The position numbers and the translations under genes are program-made. A stretch of DNA of 64,000 nt. Origin: Nemophila menziesii. Its lineage: Eukaryota > Streptophyta > Magnoliopsida > Boraginales > Hydrophyllaceae. The notes beneath the pieces are model-generated. The model was given only the letters and a program-made list of their open reading frames with translations, was not told the origin of the DNA and did no database searches. This document shows, in pieces, positions 21,765 to 33,332 of this stretch; the first letter of the stretch is position 1; the number at the start of each line of letters is the position of its first letter. The stretch spans positions 41,536,233 through 41,600,232 of the forward strand of contig JARWIR010000002.1 in the NCBI GenBank assembly GCA_029959085.1, read 5' to 3'.

Positions 21765-23635
21765 TGATGTCTCCTCATTTATGATAGATTTATGTTAGGA
21801 TGAGACATCATTTTTAGTGATTTAGAAGTCATAAATGTCGATTTTCTTGAGAAATAGTGCACTTTCCTATTTTGAGTCTTTTTTTTTTATGACGAGGGTT
21901 CCCGGGCTTACACCCGACTAGTCCCCCGGGAGATATGACTGCCTCCCCAACAATACCTCCAGGCAATCAGAACTAGGTTGAACTAGGTTGCCCATGTTCT
22001 GGGGAGGGTTTCCGACCATGTACCTCTCACTTGAGAGAACTTTTCAAACTTTAATAACTTTTTGCCGCCTGCGGGATTCGAACCATGTACCTCTCACTTG
22101 AGAGAACTTTCCAAACTTTAATAACTTTCTGCCGCCTGCGGGATTCGAACCCTGTACCTCTCACTTGAGAGACAGAGCCCTGGCCAAATGAGCTAGCTCA
22201 CCTGGTTTCCTATTTTGAGTCTCGATTTAGTAACATAATATTTTTAGAGCATATTGGATTTAATTGTTTATTTAGTCTGAAGCTTTAAAGATAATTATGG
22301 AGATTAATTAGAGTCCAAGTCAATGACTACAAGATATGGAAAGAGATTTGCATGGAAATTGGAGATAAGGAAACAAAAGCTAAAAAGATGGAAAAGGAAA
22401 AGCTACCTAAATCTTGGATTCTCCAACACATGCCTAAAGAAGTGGTGATTACTCCTACAAGGAAGCCGATTTTGGTAATTTCCTCTCATAAGTATGTAGA
22501 TAATTCTGTGAGGATTCTTTTGGTATCTTATGGAGCAAAAAATTACCAATAACGAAGAAGATATGCTCAAAACGGTCCAGCAGTGTTTATCTTTATTTCC
22601 ATACGAATTTAAGTTAGGCTAGGAGTCCAATACTTTATCTCTTCCTCAAGAAAACGAATTAGGTCTTCTAAACACCTATAAATACACCCTTATATCACTT
22701 GTAAAATCATCCTTGCCTCATGGTAATTAGTTCTTAAGGTTTTATTCTTCCAGTTTATTGTAGAGAGCAAGATCATGTCTTTTGTAATTTCTTTTAGTTT
22801 ATTTCCTTCATGTATGAACTAAACTCCCCATAGCTTGGGTTTTGCATATGTATAATCTATGAATTCTAATTCTTCTATCTAAGTTTCTTTGGGAATTACA
22901 TGTTTTAATCTGATATTAGCTTCTTACTTAATATTTGTTTATGTGTTTTGATTTATTGTCGTTCCCAGAACTAATAACTTTAGGATTGTTTTAATAGTAG
23001 TTAGATGTTCACCTTAGCTGGGTGTTTAACTATTGAACCACCACATAATGTCTAGTGTCGATATTAGTTCTGACAAAACATGATTCTAACTAGATAGTCA
23101 TTAGGGTTTGTTTTAATCACCATATCACCAATTGATTGAAGTGTTTGCTTAGGGCCTTGGTAGCGCTTGATAATCCTATTTTAAACCACGTCTTGGTTGT
23201 GCCGTAGCCCCCTTAGTCGCTCTCAAGGTCTAAGGTATGGGAATTTAGAATCCTGACTAAGTATACAAGAGCTAATATTCTACCTTATTAACTAGATCTA
23301 TAGAAAGAATTAGAAGGATTAGTGCATACTAGTAAAACCTAAGCTATATCTCTAATCTCATATTCTTCGTATTTTATTTACTGTCTTTTATTTTATTAGT
23401 TTAATTAATTTCGAATTTGATATCTCTTTAGTTTCCTGTCTTTTAATTATTTACTTTTATTCGTTATTGCTACCCATTCGTATAACACACTTAAGTCCCT
23501 GAGAACGAACTCAACTTACTAATTAAAACTTGCATACGTCCTGTAATACTTGCAGTACTGTGCCTGTCTAGGGTGGGAGTGCGTAGTTTTCTAGACTTTA
23601 TTTATCTTATTTTTATCACACCCTAGGCGACACCA
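21765..23635 (+). repeat. 5' LTR of E2, carrying a SINE
   Basis: It runs from TGATGTCTCC to GGCGACACCA. Without the SINE and its 17-bp repeat it is about 1528 bp, in line with the E3 LTRs. TATA box TATAAATA at 22677-22684. The 66-residue frame at 22352-22552 is not a gene. Confidence 0.85.
21880..22205 (-). mobile_element. tRNA-derived SINE with triplicated B-box module, 17-bp TSD
   Basis: It is flanked by tttcctattttgagtct at 21863-21879 and 22206-22222. Read on the minus strand it starts CCAGGTGAGC, has an A box (TAGCTCATTTGG) and a B box (GGTTCGAATCC, plus-strand 22141-22151), and ends in an A run (plus-strand T run at 21880-21888). The B-box block is repeated at 67-bp steps (22074-22084, and a decayed third copy at about 22007-22017). 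A 10-bp doublet, aactaggttg, lies at 21971-21990. RNA polymerase III transcribes such elements, and LINE enzymes insert them. Confidence 0.85.
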
Positions 23636-23641
23636 AGTTTT

Positions 23642-23659
23642 TGGCGCCGCTACCGGGGA
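23642..23659 (+). other. Primer-binding site, tRNA-Asp type (E2)
   Basis: TGGCGCCGCTACCGGGGA, six bases after the LTR end. It is complementary to the 3' end of plant tRNA-Asp apart from one or two positions, the usual primer of Athila elements. Confidence 0.75.
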
Positions 23660-23762
23660 CTTGTGTCTTGTTAGCGTGTGGGTTATCTATTTCGAGTAGT
23701 AGTTTTTAATTAGTTTTATTTTTCAGTTTTTAGTTTTATTTTTCCGGATTTACGCTTGTGGT

Positions 23763-25042
23763 TTGCTTTATTCTTTTTCAGGTTTCACAGTGTTTAATTC
23801 TTCGCCTCCTTTATCGGAGCCTGAGAGGAGCTTCAGACCTTACAACAAACGAGTTCGTGAAGAAAGAGCCTTAAGAAGAGCAATGGCAGCCCAACTGAAT
23901 CCACCACTTGGAGCCTTACCAGGAGGACTACAGCAAGATCCACCTGGGATCCAACTACAGGATCCTCCTGGTGTACAAGGACAACAAGCACAACATCCTT
24001 TAGGAGGAGGTAATGGGCAGAATAACGTTAATAATCAACAGAATCGAGTACAATAAGATCTCCCTGGTCTTCATGTACCCTTTCATGTTCAACCAATCGG
24101 TTACCGCCTCCAGAGATCCAGAATATCAAATTTAGACCCGATCCGGGTATGCTTAGTCAGTTTCAAAGTTTTGGACTCTATAATGGTACATCAATTCAAG
24201 ATCCGGTAAGATCGATTCAGAAGTTCATGCAGATTTGTGATGCTTACATTACTCCTGGCATTACACGCGAGCAACTGTATTGTCATATGTTTTCGTTCTT
24301 CGTGACCGGTCGACCTAGCGAATGGCTAGAAAGACAACCACATGGAACAATTCTTTCTTGGAGAGAACTTCAAGCCGCGTTCTTTAACCGTTTTTATCCA
24401 AAGAGTATGAGACTCAAAGATCAAACCGAGGTTGCAAGATTTTGCCAAGAAGATGGAGAAACAGTAGGAGAGTCATGGACAAGGTTTCAACATAAATTAC
24501 CTAGATGTCCGCTCCATGGTTATACCCCTGCTCTACAACTTGCTATATTTTATGAAGGACTTAATGATAAAGGTAGAGAGAAGGTGGATAATATTGGAAA
24601 GGGTAATTTTGTGTCCATGAATCATAATGAAGCGTCCGAAGTATTAGAAAATATTATGGAACAAGAAAGAAGTTGGCCTTCAACGCGAGCTTCTGTAGCA
24701 AAGACCCGAGAAACGCTTCGTTTAGATGCAGAAACTGCGAACTCAGCCCAAATATCCGCATTAGAAAATCAAATCAAAGAGCTGAAGTTAGAGATGCAAA
24801 AGAATTTAGCCGCAGCAAACGTTGTACAAGAAGCACAAGGTTGTCAACAATGTGGGGTTAATAATCATACATGGGAAGAGTGCGAATCAAATCCACAATC
24901 TGTTTACTTTATATCCAACCGCGGAGGTTATCAATGGGGTAACCGAAATCATCCGGGTATGCAGTATTCAAATCTACAAGGGGCTGCTAATCCTGGTCAT
25001 TATCAACCGCGCCCCCAGAACAACTCTTTCCAACCGAGAGGT
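23763..25042 (+). pseudogene. Gag of E2 (Athila type), frameshifted and 3' truncated
   Basis: The N-terminus (EPERSFRPYNKRVREERALRRA, then a Pro/Gln-rich part) ends at a TAA at 24054. A 1-bp deletion near 24104-24115 shifts the frame. From 24128 the retrotransposon gag core is clean: FGLYNG, DPVRSIQKFMQICDAY, REQLYCHMFSFF, FNRFYPKSMRLKDQ, FCQEDGE, then an acidic helix and a zinc knuckle CQQCGVNNHTWEEC (C-x2-C-x4-H-x4-C). After SFQPRGQ homology to E3 stops. Gag forms the particle that packages element RNA. This copy is non-functional. Confidence 0.88.
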
Positions 25043-25060
25043 CAGTACCAAAAATCCTGG

Positions 25061-25120
25061 TCAGCGGTGGTCGACGGTGGTCGACGGTGGTCGACGGTGA
25101 TCGGCGGTCAACGGTGGTTG
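25061..25120 (+). repeat. 10-bp GTCGAC minisatellite
   Basis: Units of ggtggtcgac repeat about five times with changes, just after the break in E2 gag and still in its frame. Beyond it lie three ggaggagaga-like repeats (25149-25210). Confidence 0.7.
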
Positions 25121-25349
25121 TGGTCGGAGCTGGAATTTTTTTATAGTTAATGGAGGAGAGAGAGAAAATGTTAAAGGAGGAGAGAGAGTTTTGGTAATGG
25201 AGGAGAGATAAGAATCTATTTTTTGTTTTATATACACTAGAAGGGTAGTAATGATAATGGGCATCTTAGAGGTCTCATTGGAGGAGAGAGGAATGGGCTA
25301 GTTCCTTTGTGGCACTAAGATAGTCTTCAAAACCTCATGGGTAATTGAT
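25121..25349. other. Unassigned sequence between E2 and segment R'
   Basis: AG-rich repeats (taatggaggagaga) and a block reading gggcatcttagaggtctcattgg, as in short non-autonomous DNA elements, but I find no matched ends. No gene. Confidence 0.35.
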
Positions 25350-25809
25350 CCATTTTTTAATTGAAAAAAATAAAATAAAAAATTATTTGCTTAGCATAAT
25401 TTTAGAATATGCTGGCCAAGAATTATCCCTATAAAAAATCAAGATTATTGTTCGATGGATAGAGGAGACCTTTTCCAAAAAAAATTGAGAAGGTTTATCC
25501 AGCCAAAAAGAAAAAGAAAAATAAATATATTATTAATATCTAAAAAAAGTTGAGGAGGTTTATCCAACATTCTTAATTTTATTATTTTATTGCCCTAACA
25601 AAAATCCACCCTTGATTCTCTTACTTTAAATATAACGATCGGTCAGAAGAAATATCATCAAGCCCCTCTCCGCCATTGTCATCTACTCTCACGACTCATA
25701 GTTAGACTTAGCGCAGTCGTCTCTCAATTTTCAGAGAACCAACTCATTCATTATATATGCACTCTTCTTTCACGTCATGCCTAATGAGTCCTGACCCACA
25801 CACGCCGCC
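25350..25809 (+). repeat. Segment R, copy 2, left part
   Basis: Matches about 6660-7010 (ttattgttcgatggat, gagaaggtttatcca, cagagaaccaact, cacacacgc). It is interrupted at 25809 by E3. Continues at 37547. Confidence 0.75.
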
Positions 25810-27352
25810 TGATGTCTCCCCATTTCTGATGATTTGATATTAGTTGGAGACATCATTTTTAGTATTTTAGAAGTCTAAATACTCGATTTTCCCATGATAT
25901 AGTGCACTTTCCTATTTCTTGTCTTGATTTAATGATTTATTATTTTATGAGCATATTGGGTTTAATTATTTATTAATTGTGAAACTTTTAATATATATAT
26001 GGATATTAATTAGATGTCAAGTCAAGAATAATAGATTTGGTAAAGAAGATATGCATGGAAAATGGAGATAAAGGAAAGGAATATTAAAAAGGAAAAGATA
26101 AAGCTGCCAAGTAAATATGAAATTCACTAGACACGTTAAAAATGTTATCATAACTCAAGATTGGCTAGATATTTGGATGAATTGTTTGAAGCAAAAGTGT
26201 AGAGCTTTCGGAAATGATTGATTTCGACATAAAAAAGCGTCAAACGGATAAGTATTAAAGGGGTTACGGCCAAAACAAAACAACACCAGAATCTTACCTT
26301 TTCTCTATTTTAGGGCTACAAATTCAAGTTGGGTTTGGAGCCCATTACTTTTCTTCCACTCCAAGAAAACAAATTAGGGCTTCTCTACACCTATAAATAC
26401 ACCCTTATAACTCTTTTAAATCAGCCTTGCGTCACATAAATTAGTAATTAAGGTTTATATCATTAGAGTTATTGCAGAGAGCAAGATGAAGTATTTTATT
26501 CATTCTTTTAGTTTATTTACTTCAGGTATGAACTAATTTTCCCATAGATTGGGTTTTGCATTGTGTATAATCTATGAATTATATTTTCCTTTATTTTAAG
26601 AGTCTTTGGGAATTATATGTTTTAATCTGATATTAGCTGGTTAACCATATATTTGTTTTATGTGCTTTGATTTATTGTCTGTCCTAAACCTGGTCATTTT
26701 AGGCTTTCTTAATAGTAGTTAGATGTTCACCCGGAAGGGGTTTCTAATAATTGAAACACCACATAAACGTCTACAATAAGGAATTGATCCTGACATCACC
26801 AGTCTAACTAGATAGTCATTAGGGTTTGTTTTAATCACCATATCACCAATTGAAGGAAAGACTTGCTTAGGAACCTAGTGGCGTAGGATAATCCTATTTA
26901 AGGTCACCTCGTGGTTGTGTCGTAGCCTACCTATTTGCTCTCCGGGTGTAGGTAGGAATCTAGAATATTGACTAGATATCTAAGAGATATTATTTCCCTT
27001 ATAAACTAAAATTGATAGATAGAATAGAAGGATTAGTGCATACTAGCAAATACCTAATCTATATTCTCTCATCTCATATTTCTAATATTTAATTACTTGT
27101 TTTTACTTTTATTTAGTTTAATCATCAATCTCTCAATCATCTTATTTAGTTTTTGTCTTTTAATTATTAATTCCTACTCTGATTTATATGCCCATTCATC
27201 TAACACATTTAAGTCCCTGAGGAACGAATCTTCTTATCATTAAAACTTGCATACGTCCTGTAATACTTGCAACACTGTACTTGTCTAGGGTTATTAGTGC
27301 ATTGTTTCCAATCTTTATTTATCATATTTTTATCACACCCTAGGCGACACCA
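25810..27352 (+). repeat. 5' LTR of E3
   Basis: 1543 bp, TGATGTCTCC to GGCGACACCA. TATA box TATAAATA at 26392-26399. Confidence 0.88.
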
Positions 27353-27358
27353 TGTTTT

Positions 27359-27376
27359 TGGCGCCGCTGCTGTGGA
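27359..27376 (+). other. Primer-binding site, tRNA-Asp type (E3)
   Basis: TGGCGCCGCTGCTGTGGA, a mutated version of the sites in E2 and E4, six bases after the LTR. Confidence 0.65.
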
Positions 27377-27475
27377 CTTGTGTCTCATTAGCATGTGGGC
27401 TATTTATTTTCAGTAGTAGTAGTTTTTGGTTAAGTTTTTATTTTTATTTTTATTTTTATTTTTCCAGATTTACGC

Positions 27476-28750
27476 TTGTTGGTTTGTTTTAGTCTTCTTC
27501 ATGTTTTAAGCAGGCATCCTTGGCCTCCTCTTCCGGAGCCCGAAAGGAGCTTCAGACCTTACAACAAACGAGTTACAGAAGAAAGAACCTTAAGAAGAGC
27601 TATGTCAGAGGAACAACAAGGCGTAAATGATCCACCACTTGGTCCTTTAGGACATTTACCACCACCGGTAGGAGATAACCGAAACAATAATCAGAATAGA
27701 GTTGAGCAATATCTCCCTGGCTTGGGAGCCCCGTTTCGTGTTTAACCATTAGGTTTTCGCCTCCAGAGATCCAGAATATCAAATTTAGACCCGATATGGG
27801 TATGCTCAGTCAATTCAAAGTTTTGGACTCTATAGTGGTGCAGCAGCGCAAGATCCGGTAAGAGCGATTTAGAAGTTCATGCAGATTTGTCATGCATATG
27901 TTACTCCTGACATTGCATGCGAGCAACTGTATTGTCACATGTTTTCGTTCTTTCCGACAGGTAATGCTGGTGATTGGCTAGATAGGCAACCACCAAATAC
28001 AATCAAGACTTGGACAGAACTTCAAGCCACTGTCTTTAGCCGTTTTTATCCGAAGAGTATGCGACTCAAAGATCAAAGCAAGCTTGCTAAGTTTTTCCAA
28101 GAGAATGGCTAAGAAGTAGGAGACGCATGGATAAGGTTTCAACATAAGTTAGCTAGATGTCCCTTCCATGGTTAAACCCCATTGTTACAACTTGCTATAT
28201 TCTATCAACGTGTCAATGCCGAAAGTAGATTGAGGGTAGATAATCTTGGAAAGGGAAATTTTTATTCATGGATCCTAAAGAAGATGCCGAAGGTCTGGAA
28301 AATATCATAGAAACAGAAAGGAGTTGGCCACTTTAGCGAGATCCTATTACAAATACCAGACGTACGCTTCGATTAGACGCAGATACTGCAACCTCAGCTC
28401 AATTTGCCGCATTATAGAATCAAAACAAAGAGATTAAGCTTGAGATGAAAAAGAATTTAGCCATAACGAATGTAGTGCAAGAAGCACAAGGTTGTCCACA
28501 ATGTGGGGTACCAAATCATACATGGGAAGAGTGCGAAGGAAATCCAGAATCTGTTTATTTCATATCCAACCGAGGGAATTACCAATTCAATACCATAAAT
28601 CATCTGGGTATGTAGTATTCAAATCCACAAGGGGCCGCTAATCTAGGTCATTACCAACCTCTCACCAAGAACAACTCTTTCCAACCAAGAGGTCAAGCTC
28701 CATATCAAGGAAATCAGAATTATAATCGACTTGCTCCACCACAACAACCT
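27476..28750 (+). pseudogene. Gag of E3 (Athila type), many breaks
   Basis: N-terminus EPERSFRPYNKRVTEERTLRRA (27536-27600), then the same 1-bp deletion as in E2 (27759-27769), then the gag core at 27879-28112 (QICHAYVTPDIACEQLYCHMF, FSRFYPKSMRLKDQ). Stops follow at about 28110 and later. The zinc knuckle CPQCGVPNHTWEEC is at about 28495-28540. It shares its layout with E2 and E4. Confidence 0.85.
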
Positions 28751-28899
28751 GTTAATGATGCATATACCGATACTTTAGCTCAGAAAGCCCTACCACAATA
28801 TCCTCAAGAAGGATTTGTGGGTGATCAACAATTGAAGAATTTTATGGATCTTATGACCACTAATATGCATTCATAGAACGAAAAGTTAAGAGAATATGA

Positions 28900-30300
28900 A
28901 GCTTCAATTCAGATTTTAGGTACGCAAGTAGAACAAATGAATAAAGTTCTAACAAATATTATGGAAGCACATGAATTAAAGGCTATCGAAGGAGGTGATA
29001 CCAATGTTGGGTTCGAAGCTTGTAAGGCTATAGGCCTTGAAATTGAAGAAAATTAGGAAGTACCGCATGGTGCAGAAAGTGTCGTGGAAGTTCCTAGTAC
29101 CAAAGAAGAACAAGCCAAGTGTAACCCCGTGGACTCTTACTGTTCTAAGGATGAAGAATCAGAAGAAGGATCCGAGTATATACATCTTTTGAGAGATATG
29201 CAAGAAGAGATTAGATCGGTTATGAAGTTACAAGCTGAGAGAGCTAAAGAGAAAGAGGAAGAAGCCTCAAAAAACCAAGAGTAGAAGTTGCACCTGTTGT
29301 GCAAGAAAATAAAGAAGAAGAGAAGGTGGAATCGCAAATATTTATTGTCCAAACAGTGTCACAAACCATTCCTGATACAAATCTGAAGGGTGACATTGAA
29401 CTCAAGACATTTGTAGAGGCGTATACTCCTGAGAATATCAATGCCCAAATGCTTGAGATTGCGAAGAAAGGGTAACAAGTTTTTACGCAAGTTATTCCTG
29501 AGAAAGAGGCAGTTGTAGAATCCAGAAAAGAGATTGTGGCTCATGCTAAGAGAGTCTCAATAGTAGTAGAGAAGGAGTTACCATTAAAGCTCAGAGATTC
29601 TGGAAGCTTTAATCATCCTATTCAAATAAATGGTACACTCAAGATGAAAGCTATGTGCGATGTGCATTCAGGTGTAAATCTTAAGCGAAAGTCCGTGTTT
29701 GATAGACTTGGACTTCAGAAATCAGAGAAAACTCCAGTGAAGTTGCAGTTTGCTAACAACTCAGTTACAAAGTCATGGGGAACAGTGGAGGATGTTCATG
29801 TCCTATCGGGTAATATCACATCCCTACTGAATTTGTTATACTTGATATCGATGCAGATAAGCAGGTTCCGATCATAATTAGGAGGCCTTTCATGGCCACC
29901 AGTCAGAACATAATCAACTTCCAGGAGGGGACAAATACATTTCATGCTGAAAACGTGTCCGAGACATTCTATGTCTGGGGTAAGAAACCAAAGAAGTCAG
30001 ATCCCACCGTTCCTGTCATCCACAAACTTTCACATCATCGTGTCCCAAAGGAAATCCGCGCAAAACATGTGGATACTGAGCCAAAACATGAGTTTGGGGT
30101 CGTCCATGAAGTTTTATGAAAAGCCAGCTAACCAGAGAATAGGCCACGAAGTTACAAAGACTGGTGGATGGGACCATTCATTGTCACTGATGTTGTTTCG
30201 GCTATAGTTATATAAATCATGCCCAAGAGGGGAATTAAACAGAGATTAGTAGATGCTCATAGCATTGCTAGTTGTTGAGGAGGCTATATGCGCAAATCTT
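28900..30300 (+). pseudogene. Linker, retropepsin and GPF-type integrase tail of E3
   Basis: An acidic, coiled linker (QILGTQVEQMNKVLTNIMEA; RDMQEEIRSVMKLQAERAKE) precedes the protease. LRDSGSFNHPIQINGTLKMK leads to the catalytic region, where the DxGA motif is altered to DVHSGVNL. Then follow DRLGL, a changed flap region, and RRPFMATSQNIINFQEG. About 60 codons later a tail contains DWWMGPFIVTDVVSA and QRLVDAHS. GPF resembles the GPY/F module at the end of gypsy integrases. Stops and frameshifts make it inactive. RT, RNase H and the integrase core are absent from between protease and tail. Confidence 0.8.
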
Positions 30301-30312
30301 GATAGAGGTAAC

Positions 30313-30364
30313 ACGTCTAACTTTGAAAGACGTTAAATAAAAGTGTTGTACGGGAGAGAACCCG
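30313..30364 (+). other. Two stem-loops after the GPF tail of E3
   Basis: ACGTCT (30313-30318) pairs with AGACGT (30328-30333). CGGG (30351-30354) pairs with CCCG (30361-30364) around AGAGAA. Both recur in E4 (49671-49688 and 49707-49717). They sit between the pol-like frame and the ORF, where a translational or RNA-processing role is conceivable. Confidence 0.55.
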
Positions 30365-30514
30365 CAATTTTTATGTTTTTAATTCATGTTTAGTTTAGTT
30401 TATTTAGTTGATATTGCATATTTGAGAAATGTATTAGTGTTTTTCATGTTCAGGTATTCAAGAAATCGAGTTAGGGAGGAAAAAGAAATTTTTGGGTAAA
30501 TTCTTACTTACTCA

Positions 30515-30800
30515 CCAGTAATACCGGTCACATCACCGGTAAGCCGGTGGGTCAAAAACAGGGCTCACGGTTTTGGAGCCAGGTTTTATGCCGAGAGGAT
30601 ATTTTTCAAATTTTTTCGCACCGGTAAGCCGGTCAGACCGCCGGTAAGTTGGCAAGCCAAAAAACGTGCCGACAGTTTTACGCGCAGGTTTATTGCCGAG
30701 AGCATCACAAGAAAAACATTGGTCTTGTTGGTTGACACGGTTTATGACGTCACCCACCGGTAAGCTGCCCAGGGTACTGGTATGCCAGTCCGGCCGCTGG
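30515..30800 (+). repeat. Hairpin-rich ccGGTAagCCgg repeat array of E3
   Basis: About three units of 105 bp or so. Each contains ccggtaagccgg-type palindromes and ends with TGCCGAGAG (30589-30597, 30694-30702). E4 has the same layout at 49878-50185 but with gcggtacaccgc palindromes. The minus-strand 74-residue frame here is a shadow. Confidence 0.7.
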
Positions 30801-31238
30801 AGAGAGAAAAAATTCTTTGATTGTAGGTTATAAAGAAGAGGAAGGCTAGTTTATTCCGAATTTATTAATCCTTTAAGCCTCCTTTCTTCTCCAAACTTCT
30901 CCCAACTCTATTAAAGCTTCATCAAAGCTTTCCCAAACATCAAAACACTACCCAATCACAATAAAAACACATCCAATCCTTTTCTACATCATTACAAAGA
31001 AGATTCAGCCACCCAAATCACACCAAAATACGTTGAATACAAGAATTAAAAACTTTAATTTCCAATATTCATCCTACAATTTCTTAGATCCATACATATT
31101 AATCAAGAATCTATCTTACCCATATAGTGAATCATCCTCAAAACATCTTTTCTAACCCAAATAAAGCTTGTTCAATCTATAATCAAGAGTTTCAAATTTT
31201 CAAGAGTGGTTAAAGCTTTGAGTTGGAGGTTAATTGAG

Positions 31239-32385
31239 ATGCCTAAAAGAACAGAGACATTATCTACTATGAGGGAGATAAAGAAAAGAAAGGTATTGGG
31301 TTCTATTGAGAAGTAATCAAGTGAGAAAATTTCTAGTTCTAACACAAAGGGTAAAATAGGTCAAGAGAAAAGAGGCCAGCTAGCTGTGTTTAATTCAATG
31401 GGCAAAAAGGTTCCAACTTTCGTGAAGAAGACAACACAACCTCTACAAATCAAAGGTCCTACACCCAAAGAAAAATATAAAGCTTCAAAGGCCTTGATAG
31501 CTTATGCAAAGAAACATTTACATGAACTTCCTTTTGCTTAGAGAAAGTATTTGAAGAAGAAGTTGGTAAAGGAGAGTACAAGAGATTCTTGGAGAACAGG
31601 GAAAGATTGGGTAGGTCTACATTCATGGTAAGACGTTTGAATTTATGTCATCTATTTAGGCTTCTTTAGCCGAGATAGTAAAGGTTGTGTTCCAGTTAGA
31701 AGCAAGTTAGTTCCTTTTACAGTCGAAGATATTAGAAACCACTTCCAGTTTAAAAAATTGGTTGGACCATGCAAGTATAGAGAAGAGGTGGATAATAAGA
31801 TGACTTTTGATTGGAATTTACTTTTTGAGCATGTATTAGATAAGGAGAAAGTGAAATCACTTAAGGGAGAATTAAAGACACCTTGTCCTTACAAATGTCT
31901 GCAATCGGATGCTAGAATTTGGCACAATTTCCTTTCCTCTAATGTCTTTGGAAACACAAGAAATTCAGAAGTGAGTAAGAAGAATGCTATATTTTTTAAT
32001 CATATTTTGAGAGGAGAAGAGGTGGTTGTGGCACAGTTGATCTTTGAGGAGGTGATGCGATTTCCGATCCTCCTATCTCGTTATTTAAAGTGAAATATCC
32101 TACTATGATCACAATTCTTGTTCGGAAAGCGAATGTGATTTTGGGTGAAGGAGAGAAACTTGAATTTAAGATGAGTAATACTATTGAAAATGCTTGGATT
32201 ATGGAAAATTTGAGAGGGGCAGGAATTACGCAAGTCTCAAAGGAAGAAAATGATCGTATTTGGCAAGAGAAAGTAGAGGAGCGATTGAATAAAGCCAAAG
32301 CTGTTCAAACTTCCTTAGCCGAAGATTTGGCACGAATCAAAGACAATCAAGTGCACATCATGACACTGCTTGATCAATTAAAGTA
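31239..32385 (+). pseudogene. ATHILA-ORF-like gene of E3
   Basis: It begins MPKRTETLSTMREIKKRKVL, followed by a Ser/Lys-rich part and LPFA. The middle is best kept at 31690-32090: CVPVRSKLVPFTVEDIRNHF, KLVGPCKYREEV, FDWNLLFEHVLDKEKV, ARIWHNFLSSNVF, NHILRGEEVVVAQLIFEEVM. The phrase V-VR-K-V-F-VE-I-N resembles the ATHILA ORF-1 / putative plant transposon protein domain. The C-terminus (32090-32385) continues in another frame with KYPTMITILVRKANV and a coiled stretch. Early stops at about 31316 and frameshifts break it. It lies after the pol-like part, the place of the env-like ORF in Athila. Its function is unknown. Confidence 0.72.
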
Positions 32386-33314
32386 AGGTCCATCAAATAC
32401 TATCTTGGATGTCGATAATGCGAGGCAATAGCCTCGAGTGTATGTTTCCTTTCTCCCTAACATTTATGTAAAAGCTTTATTTGCAAATTTTAATTTCTAT
32501 TTCGAGTCATGGGGACGTCTCATTTTTGGGTTGGGGTGTTGGGATTCGTTGTCTCTCATCTCCATTTTTCTGTGATTTTTCTTTTTTAGGTAGAAATTAA
32601 ATTTTTGATACATGGGAATTAGATATAGAGTGTGTTTAATAGCTTGAAAGCAAAAGCATAGTACGTTGATGATAGAATGTGGTACGTTTATGAGCTACTT
32701 TATTTTGTATGCTTTGAGTATTTGCAGGAAAACACAAATTGATAGTAAAGCAGAGATCAGTTAGCAATGTGATAGTAAGTATGTTCGATCTTAGGGAGCC
32801 ATGAGTGGTGTGTAGGCCGTGAGATCCAAGCAAGTTGACATCTCATTTGATGAAAGTGCTAAAGGTAAGAGATTGACGAAATTGCATAGTTTAGATTGTG
32901 ATAAAGGCGGTTCATCCATAAACCCCTTGTTTCCTTTTAGCTTGCTTTCCATTTATTATATTTATATCCTTATCAGCCTCTTCTAGCCTTTCTAAAGCCT
33001 TTTGATTAGCCACATTATAAGCCATATCCCTTTAGATTTTAGGACTTTTTCATATGACCCACACTAGAATCGAGATGCATAGACAATTGTTTTAGAGCTT
33101 GAGTTTGGGGTGGTGGGTCCACCATTATGGGAATTGTTACTGGCTTGGGATTTTTGAGCTAATTAATTGTGCTTTGTCCTATATATTGATGATGATTCAC
33201 ATGTCTATTATTGTAACCCTTTGTCGGGGTAATAGTGAATGAAAAAATCTATGCAAGCATGAAAAGAAAAGAACAATTTATGAAAAAATAGCGTAATATC
33301 TCAAACATCAAAAA
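32386..33314 (+). other. 3' non-coding internal region of E3, left of the LINE
   Basis: Contains tgcgaggcaatagcctcga (a short inverted repeat), the gagcttgagtttggggtggtggg motif and the tgtaaccctttgtcggggta motif. No gene. Confidence 0.6.
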
Positions 33315-33332
33315 GAGAGTCATAACTGTACA

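Larger units (their letters stand above)
21765..25045 (+). mobile_element. E2: Athila-like element, 5' LTR and gag only
   Basis: A complete 5' LTR, primer-binding site and gag are followed at about 25045 by unrelated sequence, so protease, ORF and 3' LTR are missing. Left flank aataatatata matches 60495-60510, the empty site in the other copy of this DNA. No right target repeat can be assigned. Confidence 0.85.
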
